Assembly: GCA_020650975.1 (NCBI GenBank)
Contig: JAIPMN010006630.1
Span: 1-34,580 of the forward strand
Source of the DNA: Apostichopus californicus
Lineage: Eukaryota > Echinodermata > Holothuroidea > Aspidochirotida > Stichopodidae
Length of the DNA: 34,580 bases
Direction: 5' to 3'
Shown here: positions 21,579 through 32,898 of the stretch, one piece after another
Position numbering within the stretch: the first letter of the stretch is position 1
How the letters are laid out: each line of letters starts with the position of its first letter
Program-made: the position numbers and the translations under genes
Notes under the pieces: model-generated
Database searches by the model: none
What the model was told of the DNA's origin: nothing
Seen by the model: only the letters and a program-made list of their open reading frames with translations

Positions 21579-23060
21579 GCATTCTGCTTTTAAGCTTTAG
21601 ACTTTTTTTTAAGCATAAGCTTTAGACTTTTTTTTTTTCCCCTTCATTTTTCTTCTCTTTTGTTTCGTCATCCTCGGGATCCCTTACCATTTGCAAAATT
21701 TTTCAAAATATGATATATTAGTAGAAATTTGCCAGTGTATTAATTCAAATATAGTTTAGATTAAAACAACTTCCTGGGTTAATAAAAAAAAACTTAAAAA
21801 AAAAATGTATCCTAGAAGTTGGGTATTCAAGTGTGGTAATGTTGCTATAAAACCAAATTTGGCTGGTACAATTAAATTATTGCAGAGTACTGAATATCCT
21901 TCTTCAACCTGGGATTCCTGTAGGGTAAATACTTTCATAGCTTTATGGGGGCACATATTTCCATGTAATTAGTCATGTACCATAAGGCCTGTTTTTTTGC
22001 AAATATTTGAGTCTCCTTGAGCTTATTTTGGGGCACAAATGTCTATTTCCTCAAGAAAGCCAGTCCTTTCTTCTTTTTACTTTTTTTTATCTTTCCTTTT
22101 TTTCTGAAAGAAAAATACTCATTTTGAAAACAACCAAACATTAACAGCTTGCAGTATAAAACATTGATGGTCTATGTACCTATGATATAGTTTCCCAATG
22201 CAGTCTTTTTCCCTTTGTGAATGATGTCATTTTCATAAAGTGATTTATAGGCTTTTAAAATGAAAAGCTAGATCATACACTCTGCAACAGGGAAGAGATA
22301 GTGCAATAGCATTATGTACAACGCATTGTTTGAGATTTTAAAACTAAATTATGGAAATAAATATTGGATAGAATTCATGGGAGTTGGAGAAAGGTTTGCG
22401 ACTAAAAATAAGTCCATGCAACATGTTTATTCATAAGTTAGTTATGACAGAAGCAATCCCCAAAGATCTACCATAAAGTCATTCAAGTAATTAAAACTAA
22501 AATAAAAATTTTGTTACATCAGGGAATTCTCTGTAAATATTACATTTATGAAACAAAGTGGAGCAATTTTGCACTGGTAAAAGGGAGTTTTGGGGTATCT
22601 GCAAAGAAATGGATATAAATATTATATATTTATAAATACATATTTTAAAATATAGTCTGTCAAAACTCTTTCTTATTAGTAAGTGTTTATTCTTATATCC
22701 ATACTTATGTATAGATGCACTTTAGATGTGACTTTTGTGGGTGGGATCTTCGAAAAGTCTGGTCATACCAGTAACTTACTGCACAACCGCTCCAATGTTT
22801 CTGGCTGTTATTAGGTCTGTTACCTATGTGTTTAGCAGTATATGCCCCTTAATACTAATCTAGATATTGCATAATTTGTACTTGTACTTTCCTCAATGGG
22901 TCACACCATGAAGTTGGGGTGCAGTCAATTGTTTTTTTTAGTTTTCTTTTAGTAATTCTGTACACACATAAACTAAGCTTGCCAATGTACAGTAATGATT
23001 AGACCCACGTACCTGTGTTTGATCTTGGAATAAAATGTAATAAAAATGTAGAAATATTGT
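21579..23060 (+). other. Presumed 3' UTR and 3' flank of the nuclear receptor
   Basis: AT-rich sequence follows the TAA. A near-duplicate of AAGCTTTAGACTTTTTTTT occurs at about 21593-21640. Candidate poly(A) signals AATAAA are at 22356-22361, 23029-23034 and 23039-23044. The real 3' end cannot be fixed from sequence. Confidence 0.4.
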
Positions 23061-26000
23061 TAAAAAAAAGGAAGTTAGATAGGCCAGGGTACCTCTCGCT
23101 ATCTCAATAATTACGTAACAGTGTCTTTAACCAGAGTTTGAAGCCTCATCACGCATTCAATCTCTTCGGTCTAATTAATTTTAATACTATCATGTTATGA
23201 ATAATCACGCAACCATGATCATGTACCCTTTAGCAATGATTAGGGAATGTAAAAAATTTAGATAAAAATGTAAAACGGATGCATGTGTGGGCAGGTGTGT
23301 TGACCTTTCCTTTGCTAACTGTACATTAGTCTATATGCTGGACTACTGCATTGTATGCCTAACACCAAATGTGACACAGATATATATCTAAACAAATTAT
23401 TGCTTGTTTTTTGTAATAATTTGTTGGCTGTATGGAAATAAATTTACCTGGGAAAATTCCATCGCCAACTTCATGGAATGACTCAAAGCCCTTGCATCTG
23501 TTTTTTTTTCCCAGCTAATATTTCAAGGAAAATGATTTTTTTCTGAATTTTTCAGACAGGAATCTATTATAATTATTTGAAAATGGTTCAGCTTTCTCTT
23601 AACTTGATTATTTACATGAACTCTGTAGTTAATTCTAGCTCTTTTTTTCCTTTTTCCTTTATAGTGATTTGGTTCAAATCAACAATTTTGGCAAGTGAAA
23701 CTAAACACTACTTAAAACAAAAACAAGCCTAACATACTGTCTATGTACCAAGACATAGACAGTGTAAAGATGTTTTTTTAATAAATAAATGAAGTATAAT
23801 TTTAATCTAATGATGGCTTTTGGCATTCTTTGGATGGTTTCCTGAAATGACTGAGTAAGAAACGGACGTATCAATTTCACATGCACACAAACTCTCGTTC
23901 TGTGTCTGGTCCTTTCTCCGTTAGACGTAATCTTAGATTTCGTCTTCTGTCACCCATCAATCATTAATTTGTTTACATGTAAGCCTGTGTACTAAATCAG
24001 TGACTAGAATCTCCTTCTTTCTCTCTCCCTCTGATCTCTCTCTCTCGATCTGTCCATATTACAAAAAGCTTTTAGCAAGTTTGTCTCTGTTTACCAAAAT
24101 CACAATGCGCTATGCAATATCTTCTCTGAGATGTTCACATCCTGAAAAATTGCTTCTACTGGTTTTTGTTAGAGGAATATTTTTGGATGGGAATGATGTT
24201 GTTGCCTTGCCTGAGGTTAAGCATGTTTTCCATCATCCCCCTTTGTCATACATGCTGCTATCCCTCCAAAAATACTCTCACCGTTTTATGTGAACCCTTC
24301 GAACTGTCGAGGGACTAATAATGGATCGTAAAATAATCAAACATAAAATATACCCAGAATACAAAGGTTTTGAAAAATGTTGGTAGGCAGAAATTGAAGT
24401 ATTCTCTCTATGTATATGTGATGTATTTGTTTGGTACAAGATTCAACAATGTTTGGTTTAATTTAGGCTATGTAAGTCATAACTTGAAACAGTTTATTTG
24501 CTGTTTTAGCCGTAACCTAAAAACTAAGTTTTGAAAAAAAATTCCAAAATTTATATATAAAAAAACTAAATACTCAATTAAGATGGTCAATACTCAACAA
24601 TGGATCAAATCCAGGGGTCTCAGTTTTCACAAAGGTTTATAAAATTGATTTGAAGTTCACCTTTGTGAAATTGACCCAGTTTTCAAAACTGCCTGTAGAA
24701 TCATGGTTTCAATATTCAACTTGCATGTTTTTTGGGGGTTCTTTTTATTCTGAACGTGAATATTTGGCTGCCATTATTTCGTAGTACATTTGTATATCAT
24801 ATTCTAGTAGTTTCTTTGTTCAGATAAAATTGACAGTAATTAGGTCGAACCTCTTACAGTTGCTTCAGACATCATAACTTGGAACTCACCTCATCAAATT
24901 TTTGTTATATAGGCAACCACTTAACCCCCTAAAATGCTCATACAGGGCATCTCAGTTAAGTCATATTATGCCTAGACAAATAGTGAGGGAAATTTTTTTC
25001 CTTGTTTACTTTTTTTTTTCAGAGAAAAATGTGCAAATTATTAGCTTATACCCTCACCTGCCTACCAATATCCTGGTACATTTGAGATGAAAATGATGAA
25101 ATGCCCATCCTCTGACCATATGTTTGTTTTTGCTACCGTCTTTGAGTTTACTTGTAAACTTTAACATTTCTATTAACCCTGGTGACTGTTCATTGACACC
25201 CCTTAATGGAGCTGGGCAAACCAAACAGCAAGAGGACTCTTTGTGGTCATGACCGGGTAGGTGTGTAGTTGAGGGTGTCTTAGGTTCATTCAGTGTAATG
25301 CCTTGGATTAGATGTTGAATTCATTAAACACAAATTGTAATCAAACTCTGAGAGTACTTAATAAGTATATAAAACATGTTGCTTTATTTAGTACACATCA
25401 ATGGTCACTTGAGAAATTCTCTGTACCAAGTCGTCATCGACTGAATCGGCCATTTGAGATTAATCAGCAAGTTAAAAAATTCCTCAGAAGATTAGTAAAA
25501 AAAAAATCAACATTTGCTATTGATCAAAACTCTTCCTCTTAAATTATTTCATCACTCATCTCCAAGGCCGGAATAATTTCTGTATAGAATTTTTGAATAA
25601 CTGCGTAAATAAACAGAATCGGTTATTTATAAAGAGATTTGAATTGGAAGGAAAGTTAATTAGTTTTCAAGGTCATTCCGCACTGTCCCCATTTTTAAGC
25701 CTCCTCTTCTGTCTAAACAGTACCATTAATATATTCAACATATTATTATTTAAGTGACAACATGTTTCGAAGCAAAGAATTTTTGTTTAAACTTAAAAAC
25801 CTTTCATGAAGATATGTAGAGTTATTGTCTTACACAGTACAAACCTGCATGGGAAGATTTACTTGGTTAAGAAACTTATACAATGTTTTCTTTATTAGAA
25901 CAAACAGCCATCTGTCCTGTCTGTGTCTTTTTTGTAAATGAATATTGTTTCTCTATCGGTAGGCCACCAACAAGCACCTTTGGCATTGACCTACTAATGA

Positions 26001-28100
26001 TGCATATTTCAGCATGCTGTACTATATATAAAAAAAAATACTGTCTCAGAAACTGCCAAATTAAACTGCCGAATTAAAGCAAGGAAATTCTTGTACACTT
26101 CCATTCCCTTTAAGACCATTTTTTTTGTTTTATGTCCAAGATCCATTTTCTATCCGGACATATGTTTTGGGGTTTGTTTTCCATATTTGCATAATGTTGG
26201 TAACTTTATTAAAGAGTGGTTGTAAAAGTTGGTTGTTTACCTGGAAAGGTTTCTTAGCTACTTCAGTCTGTGGAACAAGAGAGCATTGTTTTAAATGTTT
26301 TCCATTAAAACTTATAAACATGACTCAGATAGTCATGACCGAAGTTTATCCGTCTGGCACCAGCACTTCCATCGATAATTTAATGTGGGTATCATATTAG
26401 TATATTGCTCCCAGGGAGATATTCTAGTCGCAGACAATGTGACGCTTAGCGGAGAGAGAAAAATGTGCCACACTTTTGGGTGAAAACCCCTCCTCAGTAT
26501 CTTTGTTCCTGTCTGGAGATATGGTTGCTTGAATGTAATCTATTTTGGTTGTCTGATCCCTCCATTCTTTCCAGGGAGTGAATTTAAGTTATTTAAGATG
26601 TCATCACCTCAATTTTTTTTTTTCAACAACTCTTCTGCAAATTTTTTGGAAGAAATAGTATTTTCCTTTCTGAACCAGTGAGGTAAATATTATAAAGAAA
26701 TACAGATACATTTTGGTAGCTGTGTTGGTTCGATAACATAACATTCACTCTGCTGTTTAAGATAAGTAATTGTTACAAAATGTCACCAAATTGTGGAAAT
26801 TTCATATCTTCATCATCACAAAAATGCTATGGGGATGTGGTTTGGACCTACAGATGCAGAAAACATTTTTCAGCATTTTTAAATAAGCAGCAGTCAACTT
26901 CAGCCATCATGAGTTTAAAATGTTGATATTTTGCCAAGGTACTACTGGCCTAATAGAAGGTACATAGCTGCCAAGCTACAAAGATCTCTTCTAAAAGTGT
27001 GTATTAAAACTGTGTATGACTGAGGCAAGGGACCATTACAAGAGTAAAACCAACAACTTTAATAATACGATTTCTTTTAATAGATAGAGGTGTAGCCGAT
27101 TATCTATGAGTGTTACATGGCTAGTCTACTGATAGTCAGCTGTTGGGCTTGTAGTGTCTTATTTGCTTGAACATTCGAGTCCAACGTCTACCATTTGTAG
27201 TCACTATGTCAAAACAAACATCTTCAGCAGCTGCAACATCCTGCTCAGCTAAGATATACTATGTCTAACAATAGCCGTTATCTCTATACATTTTTGTGTC
27301 TTGTTTGCTATTATTTATGTACGTTCATGGCAAATAAAGTGAAAAAGTTAAACTTTCACTTGATGCTTGTGAAATTGATGAAAATACTGCCATTTTCAAC
27401 TTGTTTCACTATACCACTATTGATGACACAAGTTTGTATCCAAGTAAATTATTGCAAAATATTCCAGAAAAATCATAAAAATATGTTATTAATTTTTAGG
27501 TCTCTACTATATCATTGTGTACTTTGTTCAAAGTCTGCCTACACTGTCAAGGATGGAGTAATTTATGGTTGTTATTTTTGCAATATTTTCCTTGTAGTAG
27601 AGAAAAAAAAATGTATTCAACAGAATTACCTTCATAACCATTTCTGCCATGCTTTATATATAAAGCAATTTTTTCAAATCTTTTTGGCAAATTTATCATC
27701 TGCACCCCCCCCCCCCTTACTGATGGGTTTTTATGTTTTTGTATAAAAACAAGTCTGTATATAATTATATTCTATCAAATTGTGATGTTTAAATATTTTA
27801 ATGAGAATCTTTATATTTTTTATTTAATGAGTTTAAATTAGATTTAAAGATTGTACATTATTACCATATGTTACTTTAGAGATATAATTAATATTCGGAT
27901 TGTTGCAAGAATTGTCACAAGAGTCTCTCTTTTAGACTTATAAGCTGTAATGGGCCGGGGGGCAGGGGGGAGGGGGCCTCAGATCTGAAACTTGATTGGT
28001 ATAGAAATACAACCTTGGCTAATAGCAGTGTTTTAGCGGTCTCTACAATATATCAAACATTAATATTGTGCCCAAGGTCATGCATAGTGCATGTTCGTAA
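23060..28100. other. Intergenic region without recognisable gene
   Basis: AT-rich DNA with many stops in all frames. Small structures are a perfect 11-bp hairpin at 23736-23763, a 12-bp inverted repeat TTTCACAAAGGT at 24625-24670, an exact NR5-type half-site TCAAGGTCA at 25667-25675 and another (CCAAGGTCA) at 28072-28080. G/C homopolymers occur at about 27705 and 27955-27977. The 161-codon open frame at 27261-27746 has AT-driven composition and no domain, so I do not call it a gene. Confidence 0.55.
25667..25675 (+). promoter_or_regulatory. NR5-type half-site TCAAGGTCA
   Basis: Exact match to the NR5/FTZ-F1 extended half-site, about 4.1 kb downstream of the receptor stop. Chance occurrence is quite possible. 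Confidence 0.25.
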
Positions 28101-28150
28101 CAAAAGAAGTTAAAATTTGACAGGTGACAGAGGAACATGTTCCAAACTTG

Positions 28151-28386
28151 TTGCATTCAGTTCCTATGTACCATTGAAATTTGCATTTAGTTCCTATGTA
28201 CTGCTGAAATTTGCATTCAGTTCATATGTACCGTTGAAATTTGCATTCAGTTCATATGTACTGCTGAAATTTGCATTCAGTTCATATGTACTGCTGAAAT
28301 TTGCATTCAGTTCCTATGTACTGCTGAAATTTGCATTCAGTTCCTATGTACTGCTGAAATTTGTATTCGGTTCCTATGTATCGTTT
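28151..28386 (+). repeat. Minisatellite, eight copies of a 30-bp unit
   Basis: TTCCTATGTA or TTCATATGTA recurs at 28161, 28191, 28221, 28251, 28281, 28311, 28341 and 28371, exactly 30 bp apart with no indel. The unit is close to CTGCTGAAATTTGCATTCAG plus TTCCTATGTA. One frame stays open and gives a ten-residue repeat FSSYVLLKFA, but nothing around it suggests a gene. Related sequence (TTAAAATTTGACAGGT and TTAAATTTTGACACGT, each followed by GCAGAGGAA-like bases) flanks it on both sides. Confidence 0.9.
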
Positions 28387-28431
28387 TGAGATAACAGCAT
28401 TTAAATTTTGACACGTATTGCAGAGGAAGTA

Positions 28432-28736
28432 AACTTGAAGCAAATAGGTGTGACGTCATAGATGCACAATCAAAAATTTGGTTAATATCTTTCTTTACAC
28501 TTTAATTTTACAATTTTTCTGATTCAAAGCTGTGATGCATCTCTGACTGAATACAATGATGTCATTTGTGTACTATCAACCTCACATCTCCATATGGTAA
28601 AGTATTAAACAGTGACATGAGATGTAAGAGAACAAAAAATAAATAATGAAAATAAAATAATAAATAATGAAAAACAATTATAAAAAAATAATATATCATT
28701 GTGTAACTATGACATCACAACTGTTTGCTTCAAGTT
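28432..28736. repeat. Inverted repeat, 30-bp arms (27/30), possible foldback element
   Basis: The arm at 28432-28461 (AACTTGAAGCAAATAGGTGT and onward to GTCATAG) matches the reverse complement of 28707-28736 with three mismatches. The 245-bp interior is AT-rich, with several AAATAA-type motifs. It adjoins the 30-bp minisatellite. Confidence 0.6.
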
Positions 28737-29042
28737 CACGTACATTACAAACTGGCAATCATCAACATCTCAAACATGCCATGTAGGGATTGGATACAAA
28801 TTGCAACAGAACGCTTAAATTGTGTTCCCCTTTTGTCAGTCCAAATATTTTTTTGTTCTGTACTACACTTTACATTATTATTTTTAGATCCTCCTGCAAG
28901 CAGGAACTCGCGAAGGAGCCATCATTGGCTTATCAAAGCCGCAAGCTGACTGAAGTCAGTCTCTTAGATTCATATTTAACGTCCATGATTATGAATTGTC
29001 AATTGTCAACAACTCTGTAACTGGACGACATACATTAATCTT

Positions 29043-29108
29043 GGAGTGACTCGAACCGGGGACCTTATGATTGGAAGGCACCGGCATTAACCACTGAGCT
29101 AACACTCC
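29043..29108 (-). pseudogene. tRNA-like sequence, probably the head of a tRNA-derived SINE
   Basis: Read on the - strand from 29108, it starts GGAGTGTTAGCTCAGTGG, with a pol III A box (TAGCTCAGTGG). The anticodon-loop-like CTTCCAA resembles tRNA-Gly(UCC), and a B box GGTTCGAGTC follows. The last bases CACTCC pair with the first GGAGTG as an acceptor stem. The 3' half of the T stem is missing, so the piece is about 66 nt and the cloverleaf fails. A working tRNA is unlikely. The SINE body would extend to lower coordinates but its end is not clear. Confidence 0.6.
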
Positions 29109-31415
29109 TTTTACAGTCTGTTGTATGACTATAGCTACAAACGACTTTGTTTTTTCCCTTTCCTTTCATATAACATTCAACCCAATCTCCTCCATGAAAT
29201 ATGAACATCAAGTACTGTAGTATAATTTCTTGTATAATTTAACTTGACCTATGTCTTGTATGTATGTATATATTTATGTTTAATAATGGAAATGGAACAA
29301 CCGAAATTCTAGTCTGTTACTCTATGTTAAACCCTTCTCTTAATATACATGTCATGTTTAATTAAGGAGATGAGATATTGTACTTCACCCCACACATGAT
29401 CAGAAATGTGTGAGAAAGCATACATGTGATTATGTGAGTGAGTGAGCAGAAAAGTTTGTCGCAAACTCCTCCTAGACAGTAAGTCTGATCAGAAGTTTCT
29501 TAGAAATGTCCCTTTATTTTATGTACTGTCCATGGAATATCCACTCATTTGTCAAATTGCAATTGAAATGTTTTGAGTTTTTCCTGTTTGGTCTCATATT
29601 AATAGAAACATGCTTCAACCCTAAGCTTTGGTTGTAAAGTTGAGCAAGTACTCCTTTAACCAGACTCAGTATTCAAACCCGAAAATATAAATCTCATTTG
29701 TAACTGGCAACCCAAGACTATGTCAATAATATTGCCACATGGAAAATATAGTTTTGCAATTGGGGGGGGGGGGGTTGGGGAAATTTAGACTTTCAGGTAC
29801 TTTTTTGTTGTTGGTGGTTTATCTTGGAGATGTTTAACACTAAGGCATTTTGACCATTATCATTGAAACACCAAAACACAAAGAGGATCTCAAAGGTACA
29901 CCCCTTCCTTTAAAGAATTCAGTGTATATATGTGTGTAAACTCTTGATGTCTACACACAAGTGGGGTCAACATCAATATATTGTTCTGAATTTCTTGGAA
30001 AAAAATATGGTCACCTTAGGCTTCATTGGTATTCAGGCTATTCAGGCTGGAGTTGCTAAGGAGAAAATAGCTGAGATTGCTCTCATGCATTAAGGAAACA
30101 ATTGGACAGGACTTTGTTGAAAATGGTGAACTATGGAAGCCCCCCCACCCCCCCCATAAAAAAAAAGAAAAAAAGAAAACCATTCATGTATTAACATCTA
30201 CCCGATGCAAAATTCATTCATGTACAAACAGCGACCTGATGCATTCCATTTGAAAATATCTTCTCTCCCTTTTTCTTTCTTGTGGTTGATGACAGAATGT
30301 GACAACAATATTTTTGTTTTATATGAAGAGTAAACAGATCTAGAAGCACAGCAGAGTATAAATAAATATGTACATATATAGAAACCATTTTAACCTGGCT
30401 AAAAACATTTTCTTCTTATCTTTAAAATATTATTATATTTGGATGTTCAGTTGAGCCACTGGTTATGTCATGAAGTACACTCGGAATTACATTGATATCT
30501 GTTTTTCATTTGTCATCCCGAGGAATTGAATTTTGCGTTTATAGTCTTTTTTTTCTTCCCTTGTTTCTTTTCTTGCTTATCTTTTATGTGAAAAGTGCTT
30601 CTGGGAGTTTCAGTTTACAAAATTGTCTGTTTAAGGATGAGGGTTGTCTGTGGAATAACGGGTAGCAGCTCAGAACAATTGAGTTTGTACTATGCACAGG
30701 GCTGGACAGTTATACAGCCTTCAGAAAAAACTCCTGAATCTGGTAGTCACTGTGTTCAATTGAACATTACAAGCAAGATGATGAGGTGAAACCAATTGGG
30801 AGCTGGGTTGGTTCATTGAAAATATTCCAATATGCCAGATTCAATCTCTTGTTCTTTCTGTACTTGCATAAAATTAATCAGCGATTACTTTTAATTACAC
30901 CAAATGAATCTGTTTAATTTCCTCTTTACCTCTGATTGCTGTGATTTCTACTCATTATGACTTCTCTGAACTCGGCAGTTTGTTGTATTTTCTCCCATGC
31001 CTAATGTAACCTTTACCTTCTTCAATGACGGGTAAGCGTGTACATACTGCAATATCCCCAACAGCAGTGGTTGTAAGCAACAGTCAGTTAAAGAAGGTTA
31101 AATGTAAAATGGTTAAAAATGGTAAGTTGTAATCATTGATTAAAATATCCATCCCAAAGATTGAGCCGTTGTTATGCTGGTGGTCTTCGAGAAAAAAAAA
31201 TACAAACTTAAAAAGCTATGGCAATATATATATATTTTTTTTGGGGGGGGGGGGTAGTTTTCAAGTTCTGAGATTACTAAATGATCTTTTGGTTTCACAG
31301 AATTTTTATTGCAAAGTCTTTGACATCCAATCATTAAACAAAAATAGACTATATTTAGATTGTACAGTATAAAGTGTAGCATAAGGAGGTGACTCATGTT
31401 TTAACAGTAATCTTG

Positions 31416-31452
31416 TATATATCTATATATATATATATGAATATATATATAT
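31416..31452. repeat. (AT)n microsatellite
   Basis: Two runs of TA repeats are interrupted by a GAA. Confidence 0.85.
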
Positions 31453-31494
31453 AGAACTACTAATAATCGACTCATGTTTATTTGCGGTTATCAT

Positions 31495-31626
31495 CACGTG
31501 TAGAATTCATGTCACATATGGTCCTTATCGAAGAATTGTCACGTTGAGACTTGGTGTCGATTGCATAGCACTCACGTTGTGACCACGTGTTCTTCAACTC
31601 GAGTTGTATGTGATTAGATAAATAAA
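31495..31626. promoter_or_regulatory. Cluster of CACGTG/CACGTT motifs upstream of an AATAAA
   Basis: CACGTG occurs at 31495 and 31584, and CACGTT at 31540 and 31573. AATAAA is at 31621. The palindromic E-box is bound by bHLH-type factors. The block could be an enhancer-like piece or part of a solo LTR; neither is shown. Confidence 0.25.
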
Positions 31627-32749
31627 AGACTGTGGGAATACATTTAATATTGATTTATTCGTCTTTTTTATTATTTCTTTCTTGTTGTTTAATATCACTT
31701 GAAGCATCAAAACAAATTTATGATGACATCATCCCTTACATTTGCTACAGTTTGATTCAAAATGACACCTACTGATTTCCAAACAGAACCTGTTGCATAT
31801 ATCTCAATGTTTCCATCTTTTTCTTTCGTGAAAATCCATTGGCAGGTGACGGTGAGAATTTGTAAGAATTGTAGGGATTTTTATGGTAAGTTTGGAGAGT
31901 GGCAGTAAGAAATTATACCCTCAGGAATCTAAAGTCACGGCTTTAAAACAGACCTTTGTGCGACATTATGTATAATGTTTGCCAAAATCCCATGATATCA
32001 TAAAACAGCTGCTTATAATTTAGGATCGAGGGAATACAAACATTGGCATAAGAAGCAATGAAATCTACAATCTGGGAGTTAAAAAACATGGGTGGTTGAA
32101 GTCAAATGAGAGCTTTTTATCCACCATTTTCCCCAAACTGCGATGGTCTGTGAAATGGTGAAATGCATTAAATTTGATATGAACAAACTGTTAATGGAAT
32201 AATCATCTGACGTGTTGTGTGAGCAACACAACCATTCGTTGGCATTCAGCTATCCCAACATACATAATGTGGCTGCTTAACAAGTTAAGTGACATCCAAA
32301 CTATAAGCATGTTTTACCCTTGGAAAATTCCACTGAACAATTTCAGACATTCTTTTCAGACCTTTGAACTCCCATTGCAATGGACATGAAATTCTGGAAT
32401 CTACGTCTGGCAGGTTAAATGGCATATTCTTAAATAACAAGTGAAATGTTAATAAACATACACTCATTTCACCCTCCCCCTTCAACCATCTCTCCCCACC
32501 CTCCCCCCTCACCCCTGTGCCAGCAGTGACATCCGATCGTATTGTTTTGTGCATCTAGTTTCATATGTACATCTGTTCATCAAGGAGATATCATAGTCCT
32601 GAGCTGGAAAGTAACAGAAACCAGTCTTTACTAAAAGCTTGGAAAAGAATCCTTGGAAAATTTTTCGGACACTTTCCCACGTATTACTGTCAAGGGACTG
32701 AGTTCCCGGTGGAAGTGAAAAACTTTCAAACAGGGACCATCAACATATG

Positions 32750-32898
32750 TCAGGTTACACGATGACTGAGTAGTAACTCGAGTATTTCGGAATTGTCCGT
32801 TGTATCTGACGGCGTTTGGCCCTCGCCATCTACGAGAGACGAATCCGCTCCTCTTTCTAACAATCTCTCTACTATAGACGAATGTTCGCAGCATGCAG
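32750..32898 (-). CDS. Terminal exon of an ankyrin-repeat protein gene (partial)
   Basis: On the - strand a good acceptor (TTTCTCTCTCTTTCTCCAG, ending at 32899) precedes an open frame of 149 coding bases. It reads ACCEHSSIVERLLERGADSS, then LVDGEGQTPSDTTDNSEILE, then LLLSHRVT and the stop TGA at 32752-32750. The first part is the classical ankyrin helix pair and hairpin (A-x(n)-IVERLLERGAD); the second is a degenerate last repeat. Such repeats mediate protein binding. The exon would follow an exon ending one base into a codon, probably after TPLH. No matching upstream exon is visible to 34580, so the gene continues beyond the window or across a large intron. A single decayed copy cannot be excluded. 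Confidence 0.6.

Larger units (their letters stand above)
29109..32740. other. Intergenic region without recognisable gene
   Basis: AT-rich with only short, domain-free ORFs. It contains G or C homopolymers (29762-29774, 30139-30155), an 8 T / 12 G tract at 31235-31254, an (AT)n microsatellite at about 31416-31452, a cluster of CACGTG/CACGTT motifs at 31495-31589 followed by AATAAA at 31621, and a C-rich tract at about 32468-32516. Confidence 0.5.

Noticed and set aside
23736..23763. Perfect 11-bp hairpin as a microRNA precursor
   Set aside because: The stem is far too short for a microRNA hairpin; a chance palindrome is enough to explain it.
27261..27746. 161-codon open frame on the + strand
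   Set aside because: Its composition (Phe, Leu, Cys, Ile, Asn, Lys rich) follows AT-rich DNA, it runs through a C homopolymer giving a Pro run, and it shows no domain or splice context.
29043..29108. Functional tRNA-Gly gene
   Set aside because: The T stem lacks its 3' half and the anticodon stem is mispaired.
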